Origin: Psychromonas algarum
GTDB taxonomy: Bacteria; Pseudomonadota; Gammaproteobacteria; Enterobacterales; Psychromonadaceae
Reading direction: 5' to 3'
DNA length: 43,307 nt
Assembly (NCBI RefSeq): GCF_004376845.1
Contig: NZ_SNUW01000015.1
Location: forward strand, 1-43,307
The translations under genes and the position numbers were made by a program. Below are positions 17,060-26,271 of this stretch, piece by piece. The number at the start of each line of letters is the position of its first letter. The first letter of the stretch is position 1. The notes beneath the pieces were generated by a model that did not search any database, was not told the origin of the DNA, and saw only the letters and a list, made by a program, of their open reading frames with translations.

Positions 17060-19519
17060 ATGAGTAAGCCAATCCATTTATTAAGTGACGAAAAATTAGC
17101 ACAAATTGCTGCCGGTAAAATGTGGGACTTTCATGGTGGTGTTCACCCGGTACAAAATAAACAGCAAAGTAATCAGACTGCTATTTCCGATGCAGGTATT
17201 CCAGATGAATTAATCATTGTTATTGAACAAAAAGGCCATATCCCAGAATTACTAGTGAAAGAGGGAGATAATGTTTTAAAAGGACAGCCTTTAACCAAAG
17301 TTTATGGCGCATTAGTGGTTCAACATGCAAGTAGTTCTGGTACAGTGAAAGCCATTGAACCAAGAACCGATTGCCATCCTTCAGGATTACCGGCTTTATC
17401 AATTATTATTGAAACTGATGGATTAGATAGACCCTATCCTTCTCAAGGATTTGTCGATTATCGAAAAGAAATACCCGCAACATTAGTAGAGGCAGTTCAA
17501 CAAGCTGGTATTGTTGGGCTTGGTGGAGCAGGTTTTGCTACCCATCTAAAATTAGCTCATCATGAAAACCGTTTATTGATTATCAATGCTATTGAGTGTG
17601 AACCTTATATCACGTCTGATGATCGTTTAATTCAAGAACACGCGGATGAAATTATTGAAGGGATCCAAATCCTGCAATATATCCTACAGCCTAAGCTAAC
17701 TATTTTTGCAATTGAAGATAATAAACCAGAAGCAATTCAAGCTTTTAGCCAATCATTACAAAAACTATCGGAAGCAGAGCAGAAAAATATATTACTCAGG
17801 ATCATTCCTACACGTTATCCATCAGGAAGCGCTAAACAGCTTATTGAAATATTAACAGGAGAACAAACTCCAATAGATAAGCACTCTTCTGATCTTGGTA
17901 TCGTAATGAATAATGTTGGTACCGTCTTTGCTGTAAAAGAAGCTATTTTAGATGGAAAGCCACTTGTCTCTCGTATTGTGACAATCACGGGTGATGCTTT
18001 TGTGAAAAAAGGCAATGCCAAAGTACGAATTGGCACACCAATTCAACACTTATTAGATACATATTGGCTTAATGCATTAGATCAGCAAAAGTTAATTATA
18101 GGCGGTCCTATGATGGGCTTTACTGTCAGTGATCCTAATATGCCAGTGACTAAAATATGTAATTGTATATTAGCCCCTACCGCTAAAGAATTGCAGCCCC
18201 CAGAAGAAGAAATGAACTGCATCCGTTGTAGTGAATGTGCAGAAGCTTGCCCTGTAGAGTTATTACCACAGCAACTATTATGGTATTCACAAAGTGAAGA
18301 TCATAAAAAACTCGAAGAATACGATTTATCCGCCTGTATTGAATGTGGAGCTTGCGCTTATGTTTGTCCGAGCCATATTCCCTTAGTAGAATATTACCGC
18401 GTAGCCAAGGCACAAATAAAAACAGCCAAAGACGAAGCAGAAAAATCAGAGATTGCACGTAAACGTCACGAAGATAGAGCATTGCGTCTAGAAAAAGAAA
18501 AGCAACAACGCCAATTAAAACACAAGTTAGCGGCTGAAAAACGTAAACAGCAAATAAAAGAAAATAACGATGGTGAAGATCTAGTCGCAGCCGCTTTAGC
18601 ACGAGCAAAAGCAAAAAAACAAGCCACTGCAAACAATATTAATGAGACTTCAAACGAAAATACAACATCCGAAAACTCTCAGAGCAAGCCAACAACTGCA
18701 AATAGCCAAGTTGCAGCGGCCATTGCTCGTGCAAAAGCGAAAAAACTAGCTGCTGCGACTGAAGAAAAAGAAACAGAAAATAAAGACCAGCATGATACAA
18801 AAAATAATCAATCCGATCCGAAAAAAGCAGCTGTTGCAGCGGCCATTGCCCGTGCAAAAGCTAAAAAACTAGCTGCCACAACTGAAATAAAAGAAACGGA
18901 AAATAAAGATCTGGATGATACAAGTAATCATCAACCTGATCCGAAAAAAGCAGCCGTTGCAGCGGCCATTGCCCGTGCAAAAGCTAAAAAACTAGCTGCC
19001 ACAACTGAAGCAAAAGAAACGGAAAATAAAAATCTGGATGATACAAACAATCATCAACCTGATCCGAAAAAAGCAGCTATCGCAGCGGCCATTGCCCGTG
19101 CAAAAGCTAAAAAACTAGCTGCCACAACTGAAGCAAAAGAAACAGAAAATAAAAACCAGAATGATACAAGTAATCATCAACCTGATCCGAAAAAAGCAGC
19201 TATCGCAGCGGCCATTGCCCGTGCAAAAGCTAAAAAGTTAGCTGCCGCCACTGAAATAAAAGAAACTGAAAATAGTTCGTTAACTGAACCAGATAATTCT
19301 GAAGTAATTAAGCAACGAGCTTTGCGTAAAGAACAGGCTCGTTTGCATAAACAAAAAACAGCTGACGTTACAATAAACAAAGATAATATGACAACACAAG
19401 ATAAAGCAGATAATACCGAGTCTATCGACAATGAAAATAAGATGGATGCGAGACAAGCAAAAATAGCTGCAGTCATTGCCAAAGCAAAAGCCAAAAAACT
19501 GGCTGAGAAGGATCAATAA
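17060..19519 (+). CDS. rsxC: Rnf/Rsx complex subunit C with a long Ala/Lys repeat tail
   Basis: The roughly 819-residue peripheral subunit should bind FMN and NADH and carries two 4Fe-4S clusters. The N-terminal core starts with KMWDFHGGVHP. A Gly-rich loop GLGGAGFATHLK follows near residue 155. The clusters are CIRCSECAEACP and CIECGACAYVCP, near residues 390-435. A charged linker follows, then a repetitive tail with seven modules of the form A-A-x-x-A-R-A-K-A-K-K, four of them in exact 41-residue units. The ATG at 17060 was chosen because GAG precedes it at seven bases; an ATG at 17048 is also possible. RsxC tails vary in length between species. Confidence 0.94.
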   Translation: MSKPIHLLSDEKLAQIAAGKMWDFHGGVHPVQNKQQSNQTAISDAGIPDELIIVIEQKGHIPELLVKEGDNVLKGQPLTKVYGALVVQHASSSGTVKAIEPRTDCHPSGLPALSIIIETDGLDRPYPSQGFVDYRKEIPATLVEAVQQAGIVGLGGAGFATHLKLAHHENRLLIINAIECEPYITSDDRLIQEHADEIIEGIQILQYILQPKLTIFAIEDNKPEAIQAFSQSLQKLSEAEQKNILLRIIPTRYPSGSAKQLIEILTGEQTPIDKHSSDLGIVMNNVGTVFAVKEAILDGKPLVSRIVTITGDAFVKKGNAKVRIGTPIQHLLDTYWLNALDQQKLIIGGPMMGFTVSDPNMPVTKICNCILAPTAKELQPPEEEMNCIRCSECAEACPVELLPQQLLWYSQSEDHKKLEEYDLSACIECGACAYVCPSHIPLVEYYRVAKAQIKTAKDEAEKSEIARKRHEDRALRLEKEKQQRQLKHKLAAEKRKQQIKENNDGEDLVAAALARAKAKKQATANNINETSNENTTSENSQSKPTTANSQVAAAIARAKAKKLAAATEEKETENKDQHDTKNNQSDPKKAAVAAAIARAKAKKLAATTEIKETENKDLDDTSNHQPDPKKAAVAAAIARAKAKKLAATTEAKETENKNLDDTNNHQPDPKKAAIAAAIARAKAKKLAATTEAKETENKNQNDTSNHQPDPKKAAIAAAIARAKAKKLAAATEIKETENSSLTEPDNSEVIKQRALRKEQARLHKQKTADVTINKDNMTTQDKADNTESIDNENKMDARQAKIAAVIAKAKAKKLAEKDQ
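18815..19306 (+). repeat. Four 123-bp tandem repeats inside rsxC
   Basis: Units begin with GATCCGAAAAAAGCAGC at 18815, 18938, 19061 and 19184, exactly 123 bp (41 codons) apart. Each encodes D-P-K-K-A-A-[VI]-A-A-A-I-A-R-A-K-A-K-K and an acidic spacer of about 20 residues with KETEN. The last unit degenerates at its 3' end. More diverged copies lie on both sides (about 18574, 18707 and 19459). Confidence 0.93.
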
Positions 19520-19521
19520 CA

Positions 19522-20577
19522 ATGGCATTTTTTAATATTACATCACCTCACCAACAAACAAAACGACGCACACCTGAAATAATGCAGCTTGTTATTTTGG
19601 CTTTAGTACCAGGTATTTTAGTCCATAGCTATTTATTTGGTTCAGCTATATTTGTACAAATCGTACTTGCTATTTTTACAGCACTTATTGCTGAATCTGT
19701 TTTTTTAAAATTACGTAAGCGCCCTATTTTAAATAGCTTAAAAGATTACAGTGCAGTTGTTACGGCTATTTTATTAGCAATATCAATTCCATCGCTAGCT
19801 CCATGGTGGATCATTGTTATAGGGACTTTATTTGCGATTCTTATCGTTAAAAATCTTTATGGCGGATTAGGGCAAAATATATTTAATCCTGCAATGGCTG
19901 GCTACGTTGTATTATTGATTTCTTTTCCAGTACAGATGACAGCTTGGTTGCCCATTCAATCAATGCAAGCTTTTCCAGTTTCATTCCATGATATTTTAAG
20001 TTTAATTTTTACTGGTTTTAGTATTGATGGTTATACAGTCACTCAAATAAAAACTTCAATTGATGGTTATTCCATTGCAACACCTTTAGAAACAATCCGT
20101 AATGCAATTCATAGCGGCTCAACTATATCGGAAACACTTAAAACTACGTTATTTAGTAGTGATTCCTTACAAGGTAGTCAATGGGTCAACCTTGCCTTTT
20201 TAGCCGGCGGACTCTTTTTATTAAAAAAACGCATTATTTTATGGTATATCCCAGTTAGCTTTATTGCTGCAATCACTATTTTCTCGTTTATTGCATTTGC
20301 TAGCGATCCTGATCTTTATTCATCACCTCTATACCATCTATTTTCTGGGGCAACTATGCTAGGGGCTTTCTTTATATTAACTGACCCAGTAACAGCTAGT
20401 ACAACCGTCAAAGGACGGATCATTTATGGTAGCTTATGTGCATTATTAGTTATCATCATCCGTAATGTAGGTGGATACCCTGATGCTGTGGCATTTGCAG
20501 TTTTATTAGCGAATATGTGTGTTCCATTAATAGATTACTACACTAAACCTAAGGCTTATGGGAGAAAACGTACATGA
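19522..20577 (+). CDS. rsxD: Rnf/Rsx complex subunit D, covalent FMN membrane subunit
   Basis: This 351-residue polytopic membrane protein is homologous to NqrB. The motif NIFNPAMAGYVVLL matches the NqrB/RsxD family. FMN attachment is expected at Thr187 in DGYSIATPLE, the same number as the flavinylated threonine of Vibrio RnfD. The motif reads S-I-A-T, not the S-G-A-T seen in the Nqr subunits, so flavinylation by ApbE is likely but not certain. It starts 2 bp after rsxC and overlaps rsxG by 4 bp. Confidence 0.95.
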   Translation: MAFFNITSPHQQTKRRTPEIMQLVILALVPGILVHSYLFGSAIFVQIVLAIFTALIAESVFLKLRKRPILNSLKDYSAVVTAILLAISIPSLAPWWIIVIGTLFAILIVKNLYGGLGQNIFNPAMAGYVVLLISFPVQMTAWLPIQSMQAFPVSFHDILSLIFTGFSIDGYTVTQIKTSIDGYSIATPLETIRNAIHSGSTISETLKTTLFSSDSLQGSQWVNLAFLAGGLFLLKKRIILWYIPVSFIAAITIFSFIAFASDPDLYSSPLYHLFSGATMLGAFFILTDPVTASTTVKGRIIYGSLCALLVIIIRNVGGYPDAVAFAVLLANMCVPLIDYYTKPKAYGRKRT

Positions 20578-21212
20578 TGTTACCTGCTATCAGCCGTAAT
20601 GCTTTTTTATTAGGAGCTTTTGCAATTGTTTGTACAGGCGCCATTGCATTTATTAATGTATTAACACAGCCACTGATTTTGGAACAAGAGCAACTAGCTC
20701 TTCAGAAAAATATCAATCAAGTCATTCAACCAGATCAATACGATAATGAGATTATTAATACCTGCTTCAATGTTATAGATAAAGATCAACTATTAGGTGA
20801 TGACCAACCTAAAGAGGTTTTTATTGCCACAAAGAATAAACAACCTGTTGCGGCATTAATTCAAGCGAGTACATTTAAAGGTTACTCCGGTGAAATAAAG
20901 TTACTCGTTGGTATATATAGTAATGGTGTTATCGCGGGTGTTCGAGTCAATAGTCACACTGAAACACCTGGCCTTGGTGATAAGATTCAAACCAATAAAT
21001 CCAATTGGATTTTATCTTTTGCAGGTAAAAAATATGAGCAAGCCAAGAAAAGTAAGTGGGAAGTGAAAAAAGATGGTGGTAGTTTTGATGCATTTACCGG
21101 TGCAACGATCACACCTAGAGCAGTCACTCACGCAGTAAGAGATACACTTATCTATTTCCAAAAACATAAAACGGAATTATTTAATACTCAGCCAAATTGT
21201 GGAGAGAAATAA
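20574..21212 (+). CDS. rsxG: Rnf/Rsx complex subunit G, covalent FMN carrier
   Basis: The 212-residue protein has one N-terminal helix (about 9-30) and a periplasmic FMN-binding domain homologous to NqrC. The flavinylation motif FTGATIT puts the modified threonine at Thr178. The upstream [12 protein letters not shown] segment is the family partner motif. ApbE encoded at 354-1385 is the likely FMN transferase. The first two codons are ATG ATG; the ribosome site GGGAG fits either. Confidence 0.95.
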   Translation: MMLPAISRNAFLLGAFAIVCTGAIAFINVLTQPLILEQEQLALQKNINQVIQPDQYDNEIINTCFNVIDKDQLLGDDQPKEVFIATKNKQPVAALIQASTFKGYSGEIKLLVGIYSNGVIAGVRVNSHTETPGLGDKIQTNKSNWILSFAGKKYEQAKKSKWEVKKDGGSFDAFTGATITPRAVTHAVRDTLIYFQKHKTELFNTQPNCGEK

Positions 21213-21928
21213 TGAAACAACAAACTGAGTCTCATTCTGAAATAGCAACTGAAAATACAGATCAAGCATTAACAGAAAAGAATACAGCAAGCATATATAA
21301 AGAATTAAGCTTTCAAGGTTTATGGAAAAATAACCCAGGGATCGTACAGTTACTAGGTTTGTGTCCATTATTAGCTGTTACAAACACACTAACTAATGCT
21401 TTAGGTTTAGGTTTAGCAACATTATTTGTGGTGATAGCCTCAAATGTTTTGATTTCATTAATTAGACATCACGTACCTAAAGCAATTCGTATTCCTGTTT
21501 TTGTTATGATCATTGCCTCCTTAGTTAGCTGTATTCAGTTATTAATGAATGCATATACATATCATCTATATCTTTCTCTTGGTATTTTTATCCCACTTAT
21601 TGTTACCAACTGCATGATTATCGGTCGGGCAGAAGCATTTGCATCTAAAAATAATGTTAAACATTCTGCATTTGATGGATTAATGATGGGACTTGGTTTC
21701 ACTGCTGTATTAATTTTATTAGGTGCAACACGAGAAGTGTTAGCACAAGGTACTCTATTCGATGGCATTGAAACTTTATTAGGTGATTGGGCTAGTTTTA
21801 TGACTATGACCGTTTATAACACTGACACTAGCTTTTTACTTGCAGCATTACCTCCAGGTGCATTTATAATCATGGGACTAATTATTGCGATTAAAAATGT
21901 CATTGATAAAAAGATTTCAGATAAATGA
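21212..21928 (+). CDS. rsxE: Rnf/Rsx complex subunit E
   Basis: This 238-residue six-helix membrane protein is homologous to NqrD. Metal-binding cysteines are Cys51 ([10 protein letters not shown]) and the one in [14 protein letters not shown]. The ATG at 21212, with GGAGAG upstream and a TAATG overlap with the rsxG stop, was chosen over an in-frame ATG-like start five codons earlier. Compared with E. coli RsxE, the QGLWKNN block begins about 26 residues later, so there is a polar Glu/Thr-rich cytoplasmic extension. It overlaps nth by 4 bp. Confidence 0.94.
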   Translation: MKQQTESHSEIATENTDQALTEKNTASIYKELSFQGLWKNNPGIVQLLGLCPLLAVTNTLTNALGLGLATLFVVIASNVLISLIRHHVPKAIRIPVFVMIIASLVSCIQLLMNAYTYHLYLSLGIFIPLIVTNCMIIGRAEAFASKNNVKHSAFDGLMMGLGFTAVLILLGATREVLAQGTLFDGIETLLGDWASFMTMTVYNTDTSFLLAALPPGAFIIMGLIIAIKNVIDKKISDK

Positions 21929-22566
21929 ATACAATAAAACGTAAACAAATTTTAAGTCGTTTAAGAGATAATAATCCTCATCCAGAAACGGAACTAAACT
22001 TTAGCTCCCCCTTTGAATTGCTCGTTGCAGTCACTTTATCTGCACAGGCTACTGATGTGAGTGTGAATAAAGCAACAGATAAATTATTCCCTATCGCGAA
22101 TACGCCAGAAGCAATTTACGCGTTAGGAGTTGAAGGTTTAAAAAACTATATCAAAACAATTGGTTTATATAACAGCAAAGCCAACAATGTCATTAAAGCT
22201 TGTAAAATGCTCATTGATTTACATAACAGTGAAGTGCCAGAAAATAGAGAAGCTTTGGTTGCATTACCAGGAGTTGGCCGAAAAACAGCTAATGTTGTTT
22301 TAAATACCGCATTTGGTTGGCCTACGATTGCTGTTGATACACATATTTTTCGCGTTTCAAATCGAACAAAGCTAGCAATGGGAAAGAATGTCGATGAAGT
22401 GGAGCAAAAACTGTTAAAAGTAGTGCCTGCTGAATTTAAAGTCGATGTGCATCATTGGCTAATCTTGCATGGACGTTATACTTGTGTCGCAAGAAAACCA
22501 CGTTGTGGATCATGCTTAATAGAAGACTTATGTGAGTTCAAAGAAAAAACAGAGTACGAAAATTAA
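21925..22566 (+). CDS. nth: Endonuclease III
   Basis: The 213-residue DNA glycosylase/AP lyase removes oxidised pyrimidines. The helix-hairpin-helix [12 protein letters not shown] includes catalytic Lys120, and Asp138 lies in VDTHIFRV. The C-terminal 4Fe-4S cluster is held by Cys187, Cys194, Cys197 and Cys203. All positions equal those of E. coli Nth. It is coupled to rsxE by a 4-bp overlap, as in E. coli, so expression likely follows the rsx operon. A terminator follows. Confidence 0.98.
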   Translation: MNTIKRKQILSRLRDNNPHPETELNFSSPFELLVAVTLSAQATDVSVNKATDKLFPIANTPEAIYALGVEGLKNYIKTIGLYNSKANNVIKACKMLIDLHNSEVPENREALVALPGVGRKTANVVLNTAFGWPTIAVDTHIFRVSNRTKLAMGKNVDEVEQKLLKVVPAEFKVDVHHWLILHGRYTCVARKPRCGSCLIEDLCEFKEKTEYEN

Positions 22567-22586
22567 TATCAGTTCACTGTCATAAA

Positions 22587-22609
22587 AAAACCGAGCATTG
22601 CTCGGTTTT
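22587..22609. terminator. Bidirectional terminator after nth
   Basis: AAAACCGAGC, loop ATT, GCTCGGTTTT: a perfect 10-bp stem with A and T runs on both sides. It can end both the rsx-nth transcript and the convergent yehS-like gene. Confidence 0.9.
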
Positions 22610-22640
22610 CAATATAGAATAATGAACTTAATAAAGCTTA

Positions 22641-23138
22641 TTAAGCCTCAACTGCATCAGTACTTGGTTTAGTTCCACGGAATTGAACAGTGATCCCATC
22701 AATAAAACGGCGTAATAATTGGTCACCACAAGGTTTGAAGTTACGGTGATCCGACTTTCTAAATAAAGCTGATAATTCAGCTTTAGATACAGGAAAGTTA
22801 GCTAATGCTAATGCATTCAGCATATCTTCGTCTTTGAAGTTCAAAGCAATACGTAATTTACGTAAAATATCATTATTCGATAAAATAGCTTTAGGTGCTA
22901 AAACAACAGGAACAGCACCTTCTTTACGGCCACGTTTTTCATAAATTAAACCATCTAAAAATAGTGATAACAAACTATCTCGACAGAAGACAAAACCTTC
23001 CTCACCTTCTTTTTCCATAATACTATGTAAAAAATCAGTATTAATTTCATTATCAACAGAAGCAAAAATAGCTAACATTTTTGTATCATTTAATTGCAAC
23101 GCATAACGAACGCGACGTAAAACATCATTAGTGATCAT
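22641..23138 (-). CDS. yehS: YehS-like DUF1456 protein
   Basis: The 165-residue protein consists of two related halves. Each begins with a block of the type N-D-[VI]-L-R-[RK]-[VL]-R-x-A-L (residues about 3-14 and 88-99), the hallmark of DUF1456. E. coli YehS has this architecture and no established function. No membrane or signal segment. The N-terminal MITNDVLRRVRYALQLND is the family start. Its neighbour is nadA, 62 bp upstream on the same strand. Confidence 0.9.
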   Translation of the reverse strand: MITNDVLRRVRYALQLNDTKMLAIFASVDNEINTDFLHSIMEKEGEEGFVFCRDSLLSLFLDGLIYEKRGRKEGAVPVVLAPKAILSNNDILRKLRIALNFKDEDMLNALALANFPVSKAELSALFRKSDHRNFKPCGDQLLRRFIDGITVQFRGTKPSTDAVEA

Positions 23139-23200
23139 ATATTCTCAATAAATAGAGTGAAATAAGCACCGTTTACATACAGTACTTAATATAAAAACGC

Positions 23201-24259
23201 TTACGCGTTACCTTTTACTTTTAACTGTTGTTCTGCTGCAAAGTTTAGCATTCTATCTAAAGAGATAAGCGCTCCTTTTGCAACATCTGCATCAACATCT
23301 ATTTCATGCCCTGAAGCATCTGTTAATGCGTTATAAATAGCTTTAAGGCCATTCATTGCCATCCAAGGACAATGTGCACAACTACGACATGTTGCACCAT
23401 TACCTGCAGTAGGAGCGGGCATCATTTCTTTATCTGGACAAGCTTGCTGCATTTTATAGAAAATACCAGTATCAGTCGCCACGATTAATTTTTTATTAGG
23501 GAGTGTTTGAGCCGCTTTAATCAACTGGCTTGTTGAACCAACTGCATCAGCTAGTTTTACAACGCTTTCAGGAGATTCTGGGTGCACCAAAATAGCTGCA
23601 TCGGGATGAATCGCTTTCATATCACGTAATGCACTAGCTTTAAATTCATCATGCACAATACAATCACCTTGCCACATGATCATATCAGCCTTAGTTTCTC
23701 TCTCTATGTAACTTCCTAAATGGCGATCAGGTCCCCAAATTATTTTTTTTCCTTCACTATCAAGATGCTCTACGATTTCTAAGGCAATACTTGAAGTAAC
23801 AACCCAATCAGCACGCGCTTTAACTGCAGCAGAAGTGTTTGCATAAACAACGACAGCTCTATCTGGGTGTTGATCACAAAAGGCAGAGAACTCATCAACA
23901 GGGCAACCTACGTCTAATGAACAAGTTGCTTCTAGCTCTGGCATCAAAACAGTTTTAAAAGGTGTTAATATCTTCGCAGTTTCACCCATAAAACGTACAC
24001 CAGCAATAATCAATGTTTTAGCCGGATGATCTCGTCCAAAACGAGCCATATCCAGTGAATCAGAAACATATCCACCCGTTTCTTCTGCTAAAGCTTGAAT
24101 TTCTGGATCCGTATAATAATGAGCAACGAGTACTGCATCTTTTTCAACAAGTAGTTTTTTGATTTTAGCTTTGTAATCAATTTTTTCCTGTTCAGATAAT
24201 TCAACAGGTTTACCTGGGAAAGGATAATCAGAACCTATAATTGGTGATAGTGTGCTCAT
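23201..24259 (-). CDS. nadA: Quinolinate synthase
   Basis: The 352-residue NadA condenses iminoaspartate with dihydroxyacetone phosphate to quinolinate in NAD synthesis. The 4Fe-4S ligands are Cys113 ([11 protein letters not shown]), Cys200 (WQGDC) and Cys297 (CRSCAHCP), numbered as in E. coli. [10 protein letters not shown] and [10 protein letters not shown] are active-site blocks. It lies downstream of the tRNA-Lys array on the same strand, the same neighbourhood as in E. coli. NadB is not in the window. Confidence 0.97.
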   Translation of the reverse strand: MSTLSPIIGSDYPFPGKPVELSEQEKIDYKAKIKKLLVEKDAVLVAHYYTDPEIQALAEETGGYVSDSLDMARFGRDHPAKTLIIAGVRFMGETAKILTPFKTVLMPELEATCSLDVGCPVDEFSAFCDQHPDRAVVVYANTSAAVKARADWVVTSSIALEIVEHLDSEGKKIIWGPDRHLGSYIERETKADMIMWQGDCIVHDEFKASALRDMKAIHPDAAILVHPESPESVVKLADAVGSTSQLIKAAQTLPNKKLIVATDTGIFYKMQQACPDKEMMPAPTAGNGATCRSCAHCPWMAMNGLKAIYNALTDASGHEIDVDADVAKGALISLDRMLNFAAEQQLKVKGNA

Positions 24260-24362
24260 TCTTAACTCTTAGATATAGAAAAATGGGTGCAGATTATAAC
24301 AATTCAAAACATAAATTGTAATGAAATATTTTAAGGTATTAAAAAGGGAGTTTAATAAGAAG

Positions 24363-24438
24363 TGGTGGGCCGTGAAGGATTTGAACCTTCGACAAATGGA
24401 TTAAAAGTCCACTGCTCTACCAACTGAGCTAACGGCCC
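24363..24438 (-). tRNA. tRNA-Lys (anticodon TTT), copy 3 of the array
   Basis: The minus strand begins GGGCCGTTAGCTCAGTTGG and ends ACGGCCCACCA. It has a 7-bp acceptor stem, GCTC/GAGC D stem, anticodon loop CTTTTAA (anticodon TTT), a TTCAAAT T loop, and encoded CCA. The length is 76 nt. It is identical to the two copies upstream and is the last in the transcript. Confidence 0.97.
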
Positions 24439-24490
24439 ATATATATCTATATGGATATGGTTTTACTCTACCAACTGAGTATATAGAAAG

Positions 24491-24566
24491 TGGTGGGCCG
24501 TGAAGGATTTGAACCTTCGACAAATGGATTAAAAGTCCACTGCTCTACCAACTGAGCTAACGGCCC
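24491..24566 (-). tRNA. tRNA-Lys (anticodon TTT), copy 2 of the array
   Basis: Identical in sequence and folding to the copy at 24363-24438, with encoded CCA. Flanked by near-identical spacers. Confidence 0.97.
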
Positions 24567-24618
24567 ATATATATCTATATGGATATGGTTTTACTCTACC
24601 AACTGAGTATATAGAAAG

Positions 24619-24694
24619 TGGTGGGCCGTGAAGGATTTGAACCTTCGACAAATGGATTAAAAGTCCACTGCTCTACCAACTGAGCTAACGGCCC
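24619..24694 (-). tRNA. tRNA-Lys (anticodon TTT), copy 1 of the array
   Basis: First copy in the transcript, identical to the other two. Its leader carries an inverted repeat at 24724-24746 and a 17-nt D-arm fragment at 24749-24765. Confidence 0.97.
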
Positions 24695-24723
24695 ATATAT
24701 AACTATATGGATGGTTTTAATTT

Positions 24724-24746
24724 TAATTTACTTTCAAAGTAAATTA
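24724..24746 (-). repeat. Inverted repeat in the tRNA-Lys leader
   Basis: TAATTTACTTT, one central C, AAAGTAAATTA: 11-bp perfect arms with a 1-nt centre. It lies between the D-arm fragment and the first tRNA. It may guide leader processing; no T-run supports termination. Confidence 0.6.
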
Positions 24747-24820
24747 AAGCTCTACCAACTGAGCTTGTTTAGTCGAGTTAACAAACTAACTGTGACGCAT
24801 GTCGTTCTCAACTGCGGCGT

Positions 24821-24848
24821 ATAATATAGAAATATTTTAATAGCGCAA
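24821..24848 (-). promoter_or_regulatory. Promoter of the tRNA-Lys array
   Basis: On the minus strand: TTGCGC, a 16-nt spacer, TATTAT, then a GC-rich stretch ACGCCGC just before the predicted start near 24814. A GC-rich discriminator is typical of stringently controlled stable-RNA promoters. The leader to the first tRNA would be about 120 nt. Confidence 0.55.
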
Positions 24849-24932
24849 CAAAAAACTACTACTTTTAAATTCATCTGCTGAGAAATTAAACAAAATAGAA
24901 TTTAAGCGCTATTATTTTTAACTTTATCACTC

Positions 24933-25676
24933 TTAAAGTACTTTCAAACGCTTAGCGGCTAAATCTGCAGCAGAAGTGCTTGGGTACTCTGTAATTGTTT
25001 TTTGATAAAAAGATTTTGCTGAATCTATTGCACCTGAATACTCATCAATAATACCAATTTTAAGTAATGAGTCAGCTCGTTTGTTTGAGTCAGGGAATTT
25101 TTCAATGACAACTAAGAATGCAGCTCTCGCTTCATTTCTTTTTTTCTCTTTATATAAAAGCTGCCCTAACCAATATTGCGCATTAGGAACATAACTTGAA
25201 CTTGGATGATCGACAACAAAGGCTTCAAAAGCAGTAATTGCCTGTTGGTATTGTTTATCATTAAGTACTAAATTAACAGCTTGTTGATATGCAGATTTGT
25301 CATCGCCTTCTCCACCTGCCAAGCCTTCATTTGTAGCGACACTAGTAGGTGCAGCCGCAGGAGCTTGCTGACGTTCATCTAACATTTGATATAAGTTACG
25401 TTGACGATCTTCTATTTGATCCAATCGATTATTAAATACTTCAATTGAACCATTAATTTCATTAATCTCTTGGCCAAGTTGATCAACTTGCGATTGGAAA
25501 CGAATTTGCATTTTATTGCGGATCGTCATTACGCGAGTTAATTCATCTATACGAGATAATAACTCAGCATTACTTGCAGTATTAATAGTTGCATCCGATA
25601 CCGGTGCAGCAGCATAGAGAGGAGCAGAAATTAAAGCGGCCATAAGAATGGCCGCTGTAGTTGTATATTTACCCAT
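24933..25676 (-). CDS. cpoB: CpoB (YbgF), Tol-Pal associated periplasmic TPR protein
   Basis: The 247-residue product has an N-terminal signal peptide ending near Ala-Ala-Ala-Pro (about residue 24). A trimerising coiled coil follows (about 30-95, with QSQVDQLGQEINEI and RQRNLYQML), then three TPR-like repeats (about 125-247, for example YQQAVNLVLNDKQYQQAI). CpoB links peptidoglycan synthesis by PBP1B with outer-membrane constriction during division. It is the last gene of the ybgC-tolQRAB-pal-cpoB cluster, 8 bp after pal. Confidence 0.94.
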   Translation of the reverse strand: MGKYTTTAAILMAALISAPLYAAAPVSDATINTASNAELLSRIDELTRVMTIRNKMQIRFQSQVDQLGQEINEINGSIEVFNNRLDQIEDRQRNLYQMLDERQQAPAAAPTSVATNEGLAGGEGDDKSAYQQAVNLVLNDKQYQQAITAFEAFVVDHPSSSYVPNAQYWLGQLLYKEKKRNEARAAFLVVIEKFPDSNKRADSLLKIGIIDEYSGAIDSAKSFYQKTITEYPSTSAADLAAKRLKVL

Positions 25677-25683
25677 AGATAAA

Positions 25684-26235
25684 TTAGTAAACTAATTCAG
25701 CACGACGGTTTTCAGACCAAGCTGATTCATCGTGACCATGGTTGACAGGTTTTTCTTCACCGTAACTTACTACTGTAAGCTGGCTTGCAGCAACACCCAT
25801 ATTTTCTAGATATGTTGAAACAGCTAAACCACGACGTTCACCTAGAGCGATATTGTACTCAGGTGTACCTTTTTCATCTGTATGACCTTCGATAGTAATC
25901 GATTTGTCAGGGTTATCCACTAAGTACTTAGCATGCGCATCTAGAATTTTTGCATATTCAGGCTTAATTAAAGATTGATCAAATTCAAAGTTGATCGTTG
26001 TTTCTAAGATTGCATTAGAGTATTTCTCTGCTAACTGCTCTTCCGGAGTTAGTTCAACAGCCTCAACAGCATTTGTTTCTACACCGTCATTAGATGCTTG
26101 AGTTGTTTCAGCAGCAGGTGCTGAACCATTGTTCTCTGCAGATGCAGCATCTGCATCCGTATTTGAACTACAAGCACTTAGCGCTAACATTGGTAGTGCA
26201 ATCAATAGGCTTTTTGAAATCATTGAAAGGTTCAT
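25684..26235 (-). CDS. pal: Pal, peptidoglycan-associated lipoprotein
   Basis: The 183-residue product has a lipoprotein signal with lipobox L-S-A-C (Cys22). A flexible Ala/Glu-rich linker follows (about 25-70), then an OmpA-like peptidoglycan-binding domain: TINFEFDQSLIKPEY, ITIEGHTDEKGTPEYN and GERRGLAVSTYL. It anchors the outer membrane to the wall and interacts with TolB. The linker is longer than in E. coli Pal, which accounts for the slightly greater length. Confidence 0.97.
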   Translation of the reverse strand: MNLSMISKSLLIALPMLALSACSSNTDADAASAENNGSAPAAETTQASNDGVETNAVEAVELTPEEQLAEKYSNAILETTINFEFDQSLIKPEYAKILDAHAKYLVDNPDKSITIEGHTDEKGTPEYNIALGERRGLAVSTYLENMGVAASQLTVVSYGEEKPVNHGHDESAWSENRRAELVY

Positions 26236-26271
26236 TTTATTTCCTTATTTCTTAGTACGTTTAAATTAAAA

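Larger units (their letters stand above)
24363..24694 (-). repeat. 128-bp tandem array carrying three tRNA-Lys genes
   Basis: The tRNA genes start at 24363, 24491 and 24619, exactly 128 bp apart, and the 52-bp spacers are essentially identical. Each spacer contains CTCTACCAACTGAG, a copy of the tRNA D-arm, at 24466-24479 and 24594-24607. This looks like recent tandem duplication of a tRNA plus spacer unit. Confidence 0.93.

Noticed and set aside
18183-18857. Minus-strand open frames opposite rsxC
   Set aside because: They mirror the low-complexity Ala/Lys coding repeats and have no ribosome sites or recognisable domains.
18815-19306. Regular repeats that could suggest a CRISPR-like or satellite array
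   Set aside because: They are in frame, 123 bp long with no unique spacers, and encode a continuous protein tail of RsxC.
24363-24694. 128-bp repeat array as a CRISPR
   Set aside because: The repeated unit is a complete tRNA-Lys gene, spacers are identical to each other, and no cas gene is present.
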